Positions 1-6,317 of a stretch of DNA of 20,393 bases are shown one piece after another. This stretch comes from a virus, in the IMG/VR virus record IMGVR_UViG_3300030106_000525, positions 1-20,393 of that record; one strand, written 5' to 3'. How positions within the stretch are numbered: position 1 is the first letter of the stretch; every line of letters begins with the position of its first letter. The position numbers were made by a program, and so were the translations under genes. The notes beneath the pieces are model-generated. The model made no database searches, was not told where the DNA came from, and worked only from the letters and a program-made list of their open reading frames with translations.

Positions 1-113
1 AACCATTGACCATCTTGATCGTCATATCTGTAAAGAACCTTAAAATCATCTTTACATTTTTCTTCAATCTCACTAATAGCAATTGGTTCGCTTGGTCTGT
101 AATATGTACTCAT
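1..113 (-). CDS. Hypothetical small protein, C-terminus outside window
   Basis: The gene starts at the ATG at 113-111 and runs off the left edge. The 37 visible residues begin MSTYYRPSEPIAISEIEEKC and continue charged and hydrophilic, with no recognisable motif. The start overlaps the stop of the preceding gene by four bases (ATGA), and a GGGAG Shine-Dalgarno sequence lies about 8 bases upstream. The whole leader and start region (GGAGAAAATAAATGAGTA) is repeated exactly at the start of the next gene upstream. I do not recognise a family; it is probably one of the small accessory genes that follow the replication module. Confidence 0.6.
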   Translation of the reverse strand, partial: MSTYYRPSEPIAISEIEEKCKDDFKVLYRYDDQDGQW

Positions 114-124
114 TTATTTTCTCC
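107..124 (-). repeat. 18-bp repeated RBS/start cassette, copy 1
   Basis: On the minus strand this reads GGAGAAAATAAATGAGTA, which contains the Shine-Dalgarno, spacer, ATG and second codon of the partial gene. An identical 18-mer at 331-348 does the same for the neighbouring 75-aa gene. Confidence 0.7.
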
Positions 125-337
125 CATTTCTTTAGCAATATAAGATGATACTACTCCTTGAGTAATAATTGTATCATCTCCATTTCGTTCTTCATAAAAA
201 ATATAATCTGAGTTTAAATCTACAATCGAATTATGCAAATCTAACCAAGATTTATCTTTGACTTTTTTAATATTATAAATTTTTTCTAAAGCATTACGAT
301 TTTTCGTATAAACTTTGATTGCCTTATCTCTACTCAT
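110..337 (-). CDS. Hypothetical 75-aa protein
   Basis: A 75-residue hydrophilic protein with a basic N-terminal half (MSRDKAIKVYTKNRN) and a more acidic middle; no signal peptide, membrane segment or metal motif is visible. The ATG at 337-335 follows a GGAG Shine-Dalgarno at 7 bases, and a promoter with a perfect TTGACA box sits about 35-60 bases upstream. Its stop overlaps the next start (ATGA), so the two are translationally coupled. The family is not recognised. Small proteins in this position in phages often act on the host early in infection, but nothing in the sequence shows that here. Confidence 0.65.
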   Translation of the reverse strand: MSRDKAIKVYTKNRNALEKIYNIKKVKDKSWLDLHNSIVDLNSDYIFYEERNGDDTIITQGVVSSYIAKEMGENK

Positions 338-348
338 TTATTTTCTCC
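331..348 (-). repeat. 18-bp repeated RBS/start cassette, copy 2
   Basis: Exact second copy of the 18-mer at 107-124, again carrying GGAG, spacer and ATGAGTA of a small gene. The two copies lie 224 bases apart, so the genes may share their start regions by duplication, or share a regulated ribosome-binding site. Confidence 0.7.
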
Positions 349-369
349 ATAAAATAATTTATTTATGTA

Positions 370-398
370 CATATAGGCAATGTATTTCCTTATGTCAA
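370..398 (-). promoter_or_regulatory. Sigma70-type promoter for small left-end genes
   Basis: The minus strand has TTGACA (398-393), a 17-base spacer and TATATG (375-370), placed in the short gap between two genes and upstream of the 75-aa gene. The -35 box is a perfect consensus and the -10 matches at four of six positions. It would let the two small left-end genes be transcribed separately from the replication operon, probably by host RNA polymerase. Confidence 0.6.
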
Positions 399-408
399 CA
401 AATTATTA

Positions 409-630
409 TTAAAAAAGATCAATTTCTTCATAATCGAAAACATCACCAAATTTTTCGCTGGCTAAACCACTGTTTGATAAGTACCACTGTTGCTTGTCAT
501 TCAACATTCTTTTAGCAATCTTATCTTTAACATCATCAAGTAAATATTTATCAATGTATTTCATTAATTCTAAATATTCTCTTCTTGACATTTTCTCTGG
601 TTTTTTGTCATTCCATGTATAATAATCCAT
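409..630 (-). CDS. Hypothetical 73-aa protein
   Basis: A 73-residue hydrophilic, lysine- and aspartate-rich protein beginning MDYYTWNDKKPEK and ending in an acidic tail (VFDYEEIDLF). No membrane segment or known motif is visible. The ATG at 630 has only a distant AAGGA upstream. An internal ATG at residue 14 (MSRREYLELM, base 591) has AGAGAAA directly before it and would give a 60-aa protein, so the start is uncertain. It lies after the primase-helicase gene, separated by a 91-base AT-rich gap, and ahead of the promoter at 370-398. Function unknown. Confidence 0.55.
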   Translation of the reverse strand: MDYYTWNDKKPEKMSRREYLELMKYIDKYLLDDVKDKIAKRMLNDKQQWYLSNSGLASEKFGDVFDYEEIDLF

Positions 631-684
631 AACTTTATTAAATCCTTTTCACGCTGTTTAATGTCTATACAATTAAAGAACGCT

Positions 685-721
685 TATTATTGGATTATTC
701 TTGGATTTTTTTTAAAAAAAA
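685..721. other. Tandem 11-mer repeat next to T8A8 palindrome
   Basis: Two abutting 11-mers (tattattggat at 685-695, tattcttggat at 696-706, ten of eleven bases identical) run into eight T then eight A (706-721), directly after the primase-helicase stop codon. The rest of the 631-721 gap is AT-rich without a convincing promoter. The U-rich side could help transcript termination, but no GC stem precedes it. Short direct repeats beside an AT tract also resemble a small origin or DNA-bending site; this is inference only. Confidence 0.35.
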
Positions 722-2887
722 TTAATTTATGTTGTCTCTTGCAGTCTGTGCTTGGTATTCGCCACGACTCATTGGCCCATTGATAGTGCCAAGCCATTTG
801 CGACCACCAGCAGTGGAGAAACTATATTTATCTACTCTGCCATCAGTAATTAACTCTCTGACAATACCATCCAGAACTCGCTGCGACAAACCGAACAATT
901 CCTGGGGTGCGTTGGAATCGTCCATTCTCATCATCAGCGAATCTGCACCTCCTTGTTGGCATAGGGCTTGACCACCATATTCACAGTCACGAATCCAGTT
1001 AAACAGAACATTTTTGCGTAGATCTCTGTTAGTTCCTATGTTCAATTGTTCGATATCTTCAGTTCGATCAACCAATAATCCTGTATTTATATCCCGAACA
1101 AATCTACGAATTGTACGATTCGCTGGCCCATTGGACTTAACAACTGCTCCGTCAAAACACCGATTGCGTTGATAATCTATGTTCAATTCCTTACAACGCT
1201 TCTTAGCCGATCCTTCATCTAACTGCCATAAAGTAAATGCACACCGAACACCATCAACAAGTGCAGACGTACCTCTAATCAAATTCCGAGCTTGTTCTGG
1301 TGTTGATATAACTGTGTCGTCCTTAACCTTTGTCATATGGTGACACATCATTATTGATGCACCAGTCTCCGAACCCATCTTGGACATTAATCCAGTTAGA
1401 GCAGCTCCAGATGCTGGATCAGAGTTCACATCTGCGTGTACGAATGATGCTAACGGATCAAAGATAATAAGTTTAAGATTAGACATATGAAGTATCTGCT
1501 CATATATACGTTCAAACTCTTCTGATGTTGTTAGCTCACCATGTACGCTTTGCAGTATTGGAAACACACCACCGACATTTGGCAGAGATACAATTCGCAA
1601 CTCATTCTCATAATGAAATCTTTTATCGTCTGGATCAAGACGTTCAATACGTCTATGCATTTCCGCTTCGTCATCCTCAGCCGTAAACACTACAACATTA
1701 CCGAACTCCGAAACTGTGCCACCGAAAGATTTCTGCATTGGCGTACCAGACGCTACTTTCATTGCCAAATCCAACGTCAACATACCTTTACCTGCATCTC
1801 CTGCGGCAGACAGTATAATCGGCACACCCATAGGAAATGTATCTTCTACAATAAACTTCTGTATTGGAGCATCACCGACAAATCTTGAAATCAGCAGACT
1901 GTCATCTAACAGATTAATATTATGCTTTACAGATGTAGATGGCGTTTGCAGAAAGTTATTAATATCAAAACCCTCATTGACTGCATCATCCACATCCCAT
2001 CTTTCTGGCTTACCTCTTGGTGGTGTTAATATCTTTACTGACCTTACACCTGCGTTGAGTGACAACTCTTGAACAAGTTCTGCAACCTTTCTACCTGCAG
2101 TGTCATTGTCTGGCCACAATATAAGTTCCTTGCCTTGCAAAGGCGAGAAGTCGTACTGTGATGCAGACTTCTTTGTAAGCATACCTGCACCACCCATTGT
2201 ACAAGTAGCAGTGTAACCTTTCTCATTCAGCACATCTGCACACTTCTCACCTTCAACCCAGATAACCTGGTCTGATGCTAAAATGTTCGGAATATTATAC
2301 AATGGTCTGACATCTGGCATACGAGGATATGGATGGTCGCCTGTAAACTGTCTAAATTCTTTCTTGGGTTTACCATGTGTGTCCAAGACTGGATTACCAG
2401 CACCATCTCTGACAAGATACTTACGAACCGAACAAATTACTGTACCTTCTGCATTTACATATTTATGTTCTGCGTCAAATGGTGTGTTAAGATCAATCTG
2501 CCTTTTAACTGGATTTTCCGCTGGTCTATCCCGAACAAAACTTTTTGCTTCATCAAGATAGTCTGCAAACATCTCCTTGATTTGTGGCAGTTTCATGTTG
2601 CGACCTTCCATCATTATCTTGACTATGCCACCGATACCGATACCACCATTAAAGTCCTGACCTTTCATAAAGTATGGACTTCTTGGGTTTATATCTATCT
2701 TTAATGATTTACCTTCTTCGCCATCTGTTGAACCAATGGAAAACTCGTCACCTCGAACAACGCCATTTGGAAAAGTAGTTTTAAGCATATCTATTTGTAC
2801 TTGTGCTGGTACTTTCTTGCTTATTTCCTCTACTAGTTCTTTAGCAGATATACTAGATTTAGTGCTATCAAATGGTAAAATACGCAT
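722..2887 (-). CDS. TOPRIM primase / RepA-like (AAA_25) replicative helicase
   Basis: Probable bifunctional replication protein that would prime and unwind DNA at the phage fork. Counting from the upstream ATG at 2917, a TOPRIM core has VEGEK (221-225) and LWPDNDTAG (267-275), giving the metal-binding Glu and DxD. A RecA-fold helicase follows, with a P-loop AAGDAGKG (371-378), Walker B LIIFDP (483-488) and an HHMTK motif (526-530). The C-terminal 100 residues look like a helix-rich tail. The P-loop has Gly where Ser/Thr is usual after Lys. I prefer the ATG at 2887 (720 aa) because GGAG lies six bases upstream and it follows the previous stop by one base; the ATG at 2917 overlaps that gene and lacks a Shine-Dalgarno. 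No N-terminal zinc finger is visible. It is the last large gene of the replication operon. Confidence 0.9.
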   Translation of the reverse strand: MRILPFDSTKSSISAKELVEEISKKVPAQVQIDMLKTTFPNGVVRGDEFSIGSTDGEEGKSLKIDINPRSPYFMKGQDFNGGIGIGGIVKIMMEGRNMKLPQIKEMFADYLDEAKSFVRDRPAENPVKRQIDLNTPFDAEHKYVNAEGTVICSVRKYLVRDGAGNPVLDTHGKPKKEFRQFTGDHPYPRMPDVRPLYNIPNILASDQVIWVEGEKCADVLNEKGYTATCTMGGAGMLTKKSASQYDFSPLQGKELILWPDNDTAGRKVAELVQELSLNAGVRSVKILTPPRGKPERWDVDDAVNEGFDINNFLQTPSTSVKHNINLLDDSLLISRFVGDAPIQKFIVEDTFPMGVPIILSAAGDAGKGMLTLDLAMKVASGTPMQKSFGGTVSEFGNVVVFTAEDDEAEMHRRIERLDPDDKRFHYENELRIVSLPNVGGVFPILQSVHGELTTSEEFERIYEQILHMSNLKLIIFDPLASFVHADVNSDPASGAALTGLMSKMGSETGASIMMCHHMTKVKDDTVISTPEQARNLIRGTSALVDGVRCAFTLWQLDEGSAKKRCKELNIDYQRNRCFDGAVVKSNGPANRTIRRFVRDINTGLLVDRTEDIEQLNIGTNRDLRKNVLFNWIRDCEYGGQALCQQGGADSLMMRMDDSNAPQELFGLSQRVLDGIVRELITDGRVDKYSFSTAGGRKWLGTINGPMSRGEYQAQTARDNIN
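1094..1103 (+). repeat. CCGAACAAAT motif, representative copy of a dispersed family
   Basis: The 10-mer CCGAACAAAT occurs at 1094-1103, 2428-2437, 3992-4001 and 16757-16766 on the plus strand and as its complement at 5493-5502, 13286-13295 and 20100-20109. The shorter core CCGAAC is also at 891, 1244, 1701, 2531 and 4768 (plus) and, inverted, at 2285, 5130, 7683 and 7770. All copies are inside genes, and the 10-mers encode FVR, CSV, PNK and EQI in three frames. Function unknown. Confidence 0.6.
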
Positions 2888-2888
2888 A

Positions 2889-3707
2889 TTACACTCCACA
2901 CATTCCGTCACATTCATCTAAGAAATTCAACTGACCCTTATCCTCAGCAGAAGAAAAATCTACCTCTGACAATGGCTTCAAAGATGAATGAACAAATTGT
3001 TCTACATTTTTTACATTTTGTGTCCTAATGTTTTTATCAAACTCAACTGCATCATTAAAACTTTTCGGATCATTAATTTTCATGTCACGCCAAAGTTTGT
3101 TATCGTGATACGGACAAGCTATACAAGCAGATTTAGCTAATTTTTTGTTAGGATAATGTTTGTTAAACCACTCATGGCAATGATGCCTTTTCATGCCTAA
3201 CTCAAGCAATGGCCACCTATTTATAATGTATTTATCTTTATTTTCTTTTACTCGTTGTATTTCATCAACAGATATACCTATCCATGTCTCACATAAAACA
3301 TCTTTAGCTCTCTGTCCTTTTTTTAAACCGAGCAATTCTCTTGTCTTGGTTCTAATTGGTTGTATCTTGTAATCATTGGTGCATTGTCTCATACCTATAC
3401 CAGACTTTGTAAAAAACGGCATGGTAACAAACTTACTACCAGACTTGTTTACACCTTTTAATGCGTGTTCTTTGATATTACCTATTGTAACCTTATAGAC
3501 AGGATAAGGTAATCTTTCCTCTAACCATTCAAGATGTTCATAAACACCATCTGGTTCGTACTGTGTGTCTGCAAATATAGCACAATCTGGCATAGGTGTT
3601 ATCTCACCTTTAGCTGCCATCAAAGCTAGTACAGATGATTGTACTCCAGCACCTAGACTAATAACTCTTAAATTAGCGTTTGGCACTTCTTTGCTAAAAC
3701 TTATCAC
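2889..3707 (-). CDS. PP-loop / phosphoadenosine phosphosulfate reductase-like protein
   Basis: Member of the adenine-nucleotide alpha-hydrolase fold family that phage annotations often call PAPS reductase. Near the N-terminus is a PP-loop-like SLGAGVQSS, followed about 25 residues later by FADTQYEP, the usual second substrate-loop position. Further on are RQCTNDYKI, WIGISVDEIQR, a HHCHEWF segment and a CIACPYHDN motif (CxxC), with another Cys pair (CDGMC) at the C-terminus; these may bind metal or a cluster. The start is taken as GTG at 3707, which overlaps the upstream stop as GTGA and has GGGGGAG about 9 bases upstream; a TTG at 3716 is the alternative. Real sulfate reduction is unlikely from context. 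Members could activate substrates by adenylation for nucleic-acid modification, but this is inference. Confidence 0.8.
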   Translation of the reverse strand: MISFSKEVPNANLRVISLGAGVQSSVLALMAAKGEITPMPDCAIFADTQYEPDGVYEHLEWLEERLPYPVYKVTIGNIKEHALKGVNKSGSKFVTMPFFTKSGIGMRQCTNDYKIQPIRTKTRELLGLKKGQRAKDVLCETWIGISVDEIQRVKENKDKYIINRWPLLELGMKRHHCHEWFNKHYPNKKLAKSACIACPYHDNKLWRDMKINDPKSFNDAVEFDKNIRTQNVKNVEQFVHSSLKPLSEVDFSSAEDKGQLNFLDECDGMCGV

Positions 3708-4444
3708 TCCCAACAACTCCCCCTAAACTCACAATACTTACAAGCATAATAATCTGAGTCAACTGCAATTCTTGGCAATAGCTCATTATTCTTACTTGCA
3801 TTTAAAATATCTACGGCTTTATCACTTGTCTTCTGTGCAAGGTGCATATTAAACGGAACAAGTTCAAAATATATCTCGCAAGTATTTTTGTTGATGACAG
3901 TAAACAATGCAGGATTGTCTGTCAAATTCATGTAAGACTGATATAAAGCAATCTGTGCTGCATATGTTTCATTTGTCCTTAGTACGCCTTTCCGAACAAA
4001 TTCATTGAAGCTCTTGTCATTAGCAGACTTACACTCCCACAACATAGGATACTTGATATCATCTGGCCCACCACAGATTACACCATCTATATGACCTCTT
4101 ATCTGATCATCTGCTATGGAAAAACCAAACTGTTCGCCATTCTTATCTGTGCTTCTTAGATCAAAACCTGCATTAACAATCCACCCATGAGCCATGTCTT
4201 CTATCACATGACCAAACTGAAATATCCTATACACCTTTGCAGTAAAGCCACTACCAGGGTCTTGCTCTTTACCCATGTATCTATACTGTATCTTTCTTGC
4301 ACAAGCATCACCCAGAGAAGAAGCACCAAGATAGGTTCTCTGTTTCTCTTTCTTTTTGCTTTCAACTATACTGTCATCAATTAGCTGTGCTATTTTGCTC
4401 TTTGTTTTTTCCAAAGGGGAACTCTGCACTTTTGTCTCCGACAT
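3704..4444 (-). CDS. Cas4-like PD-(D/E)XK nuclease with four-Cys cluster
   Basis: Predicted DNA exonuclease of the Cas4/RecB-nuclease type. From the ATG at 4444 (246 aa) it shows a Cys in LGASSLGDACARK, a His in QFGHVIED, the catalytic Asp in GHIDGV, the ExK pair in LWECKSAN and the QIALYQSYM motif. Three Cys at the C-terminus (CKYCEFRGSCW) with the N-terminal Cys form the four-Cys Fe-S ligand set of Cas4 and AddB. The reading frame extends upstream to an ATG at 4489 (261 aa), but that deepens the overlap with the preceding gene to 113 bases and the AGGAG there abuts the ATG. Neither start has a good Shine-Dalgarno, so it stays open. No CRISPR array or cas1/cas2 is present, so a role in recombination or end processing is more likely. 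Confidence 0.85.
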   Translation of the reverse strand: MSETKVQSSPLEKTKSKIAQLIDDSIVESKKKEKQRTYLGASSLGDACARKIQYRYMGKEQDPGSGFTAKVYRIFQFGHVIEDMAHGWIVNAGFDLRSTDKNGEQFGFSIADDQIRGHIDGVICGGPDDIKYPMLWECKSANDKSFNEFVRKGVLRTNETYAAQIALYQSYMNLTDNPALFTVINKNTCEIYFELVPFNMHLAQKTSDKAVDILNASKNNELLPRIAVDSDYYACKYCEFRGSCWE

Positions 4445-4622
4445 TGTATTTGAGCCAAATGGCTGCCAAGTAAGTTTCGTCAACGTCATCTCCTACATCC
4501 TTCATTTGTTGTATTGTCATTACTAAATATAAAATTGCCTGCTCATCTAGCTCAGATAACTTTGTGTTCCAGTCTAACTGACCACAGAGCTTGGCTACAT
4601 CCTTTAAAATATTAAATGTCAT
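4377..4622 (-). CDS. Hypothetical 81-aa protein
   Basis: An 81-residue protein beginning MTFNILKDVAKLCGQLDW, mostly predicted helical by eye, ending in a polar tail. It lies between the methyltransferase second half (11-base overlap at its start) and the Cas4-like nuclease (68-base overlap at its end). I do not recognise a family. It shows no membrane segment or metal-binding pattern. The tight overlaps on both sides support it as a real, translationally coupled gene, though the length of the overlap with the nuclease leaves the exact boundary uncertain. Confidence 0.55.
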   Translation of the reverse strand: MTFNILKDVAKLCGQLDWNTKLSELDEQAILYLVMTIQQMKDVGDDVDETYLAAIWLKYNVGDKSAEFPFGKNKEQNSTAN

Positions 4623-5478
4623 TCTCTGCTTCCATTATAGCTTTTCCTATCATTTCTGCAATCTGTGGCACAATAGCATTACCAAGACCTTTAAGTCTTT
4701 TCATCCTATCCTTTTGACCAACTGCCACTCTTGGCGTATCCTTCTCCCAGTTCTCATCCCATACAACCCGAACATTTTTAAGGGAAGCGTCTTGATTCTT
4801 TAAATCAGTCCACCCTTTCGGATAACCCATAAGTAATTCAACCCACTCAGAGGCTAACGTACCCTCACCAGTATTACGAACATTTGGATCATTACCCAAC
4901 ATTTTCTGCATATTGCCACCAGCCTTGCCTGCAGCATCTTCATTAGCAGTAGGTGTTGGAAACATTTGTAAATGCTGAATAGCATCTGGCAATGAGTTTG
5001 TTTCTGGGTTTCTACCTGTCTTTGCCATTGTTTCTGGCTTTCGTGGCATTAGATGATCTCTTGCAGTTGGCGTTGGAAAATTCCACTTCACCATTCTTGG
5101 TGGTCGCAATGTTGTGCCATTCATCATCTGTTCGGCTTCTATTTCTGTAAGCACACCTTCTTCAACCATCTTTCTCAACATCAACGTCTGACCTTCAGAT
5201 GCGTGACCATAACCTTTTGTAGTAGGTGTTGGCCACATTACTTTTTGATTTTCCTCAATAACTTTAGTCGCAAGAGTATGTGATCTTGTTTTGCCTACAG
5301 AAGGTGGTACTTTTTTTCCATCTTTATAATCTCTTGCTCTTGGAGTAGGCCACACTTTAACAGAGTCTGCTAAATTTAAACTGTGACTGCTATTGCCGTC
5401 CTTAGACTTACGTCTACCATTTTCTGTAAGTTCTGCTTGTGGATGCTCTATCTCTTGTGTTGTAGGTGTCGGCCACAT
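4612..5478 (-). CDS. Cytosine-5 DNA methyltransferase, C-terminal half (target recognition and motif X)
   Basis: Second half of a C5-cytosine methyltransferase. The 288-aa product starts at an ATG one base after the stop of the catalytic half, in the next frame. It holds five repeats starting WPTP or FPTP at about residues 2, 43, 82, 134 and 173, spaced 39-52 residues, several ending in an S/T-L-x3-V helix. It ends with SEWVELLMGYPKGWT (about 210-224), a segment I associate with phage methyltransferase C-termini, and RLKGLGNAIVPQ (about 261-272), matching motif X. There is no catalytic PCQ here. No Shine-Dalgarno precedes the ATG, so translation may be coupled to the upstream stop or reached by frameshifting. 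The same frame is open further upstream to 5868, but that stretch only shadows the catalytic half. It would supply DNA specificity. Confidence 0.75.
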   Translation of the reverse strand: MWPTPTTQEIEHPQAELTENGRRKSKDGNSSHSLNLADSVKVWPTPRARDYKDGKKVPPSVGKTRSHTLATKVIEENQKVMWPTPTTKGYGHASEGQTLMLRKMVEEGVLTEIEAEQMMNGTTLRPPRMVKWNFPTPTARDHLMPRKPETMAKTGRNPETNSLPDAIQHLQMFPTPTANEDAAGKAGGNMQKMLGNDPNVRNTGEGTLASEWVELLMGYPKGWTDLKNQDASLKNVRVVWDENWEKDTPRVAVGQKDRMKRLKGLGNAIVPQIAEMIGKAIMEAENDI

Positions 5479-5479
5479 A

Positions 5480-6079
5480 TTAGAAGAGTGAGATTTGTTC
5501 GGGTTGTTTAAGCTCTTTTGATTCTTTTCTAACGATTGGTTTACCATCTCCTCTTGGATTAGCAATGATCCAGACTCGTTCTCTTCTGTGGAAAGCACCG
5601 ACCCCTGAAGCTGGAATAATATGTGGGATGGCTTGATACCCAATACTTTCCAAGTCAGAGAGTGTCCTTTGCAATCCCAATGGCTCATTAACAAAGCCTC
5701 GCACATTTTCTCCAATGACCCATTTAGGTTGTAGGTTTTCAATAATGGCAACCATTTCTGGCCAGAGATCGCGGTCGTCATCTGCTCCCTTTCTTGATCC
5801 TGCCAACGACCAGGGCTGACATGGGAAACCTCCTGTGATGATGTCAATTTTTCCAAGTTCTTTTTCATTTATTGTCCTCACATCTTCATATATCGGCACA
5901 TTAGGCCAACGCTTTTTTAAAATTTCTTGAGCAAATGGTTCGTTGTCGCAAAATGCAACTGTTTCAAATCCACTAGCCCAACTTAAACCTAAAGCAAATC
6001 CACCAATACCACTAAACAAATCTAAATGTCTTAATGGATTGTTGGGTCGTCTTTGTTCATCATTATCTTTTTCTTCCAT
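5480..6079 (-). CDS. Cytosine-5 DNA methyltransferase, catalytic half
   Basis: The 199-aa product carries the AdoMet and catalytic motifs of C5-cytosine methyltransferases: motif I DLFSGIGGF (20-28), motif IV GGFPCQPWS with the nucleophile Cys87, motif VI GENVRG (123-128) and motif VIII HRRERVW (164-170). It stops soon after motif VIII, before the target-recognition region, which is encoded in the next frame one base after the stop. It ends EQISLF, close to the consensus QLxLF pentapeptide that binds the DnaN sliding clamp; this supports a genuine C-terminus. The ATG at 6079 has GGGAG upstream and overlaps the previous gene by 49 bases. It would methylate phage DNA, perhaps against host restriction, or act with a host enzyme. 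M.AquI-type enzymes are known natural two-subunit examples. Confidence 0.85.
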   Translation of the reverse strand: MEEKDNDEQRRPNNPLRHLDLFSGIGGFALGLSWASGFETVAFCDNEPFAQEILKKRWPNVPIYEDVRTINEKELGKIDIITGGFPCQPWSLAGSRKGADDDRDLWPEMVAIIENLQPKWVIGENVRGFVNEPLGLQRTLSDLESIGYQAIPHIIPASGVGAFHRRERVWIIANPRGDGKPIVRKESKELKQPEQISLF

Positions 6080-6297
6080 CCTACTCCCTCTTCATCTCTC
6101 ATAAAGTACACAGTAAATAACTCTGACCCCATATGAGATATGATTGCATGACCTGAATTAGTGATGTCGTTATTTGTATCGAAAACTGTCTGTAACTTAT
6201 CCTCTAGTTCAAATAAAAAACCACTGTCATCTAAGTCATTTTTTAATGCAGTAAAGAAATTTACATGAAGTATACCCTCATCTGTATCTAATAACAT
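6031..6297 (-). CDS. Hypothetical 88-aa protein
   Basis: A small, acidic protein beginning MLLDTDEGILHVNFF and ending KKIMMNKDDPTIH. No motif I recognise. The start is placed at the ATG at 6297, which has an excellent AGAGGTG Shine-Dalgarno three bases away; a GTG at 6318 overlapping the helicase stop (TAGTG) would add seven residues. The 3' end overlaps the methyltransferase start by 49 bases in a different frame, so the last residues (EEGVGWKKKIMMNK) come from DNA that also holds that gene's Shine-Dalgarno. It sits between the SF2 helicase and the methyltransferase; function unknown. Confidence 0.55.
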   Translation of the reverse strand: MLLDTDEGILHVNFFTALKNDLDDSGFLFELEDKLQTVFDTNNDITNSGHAIISHMGSELFTVYFMRDEEGVGWKKKIMMNKDDPTIH

Positions 6298-6317
6298 TCT
6301 CACCTCTATGGATGCCA

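Noticed and set aside
706-721. T8A8 as an intrinsic terminator of the replication operon
   Set aside because: No GC-rich stem precedes the T-run on the transcribed strand; an AT-only hairpin would be weak.
1032-1065. Four GTTC words spaced 8, 8 and 14 bases, resembling alphaproteobacterial LexA boxes
   Set aside because: The spacing is not GTTC-N7-GTTC and the stretch is inside the primase-helicase gene, so chance plus codon use explains it.
1541-2704. Several plus-strand ORFs of 92-123 codons opposite the primase-helicase
   Set aside because: They are antisense to a protein with clear TOPRIM and helicase motifs, have no Shine-Dalgarno and show Cys/His/Phe-rich shadow composition.
3704-4444. 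Cas4-like gene as part of a CRISPR-Cas system
   Set aside because: No repeat-spacer array and no cas1 or cas2 genes; lone Cas4-like nucleases are common in phages.
5480-5868. Upstream extension of the methyltransferase C-terminal frame, giving a 418-aa ORF
   Set aside because: This stretch lies out of frame over the conserved catalytic motifs of the first half and encodes nothing recognisable, so the ATG at 5478 is used instead.
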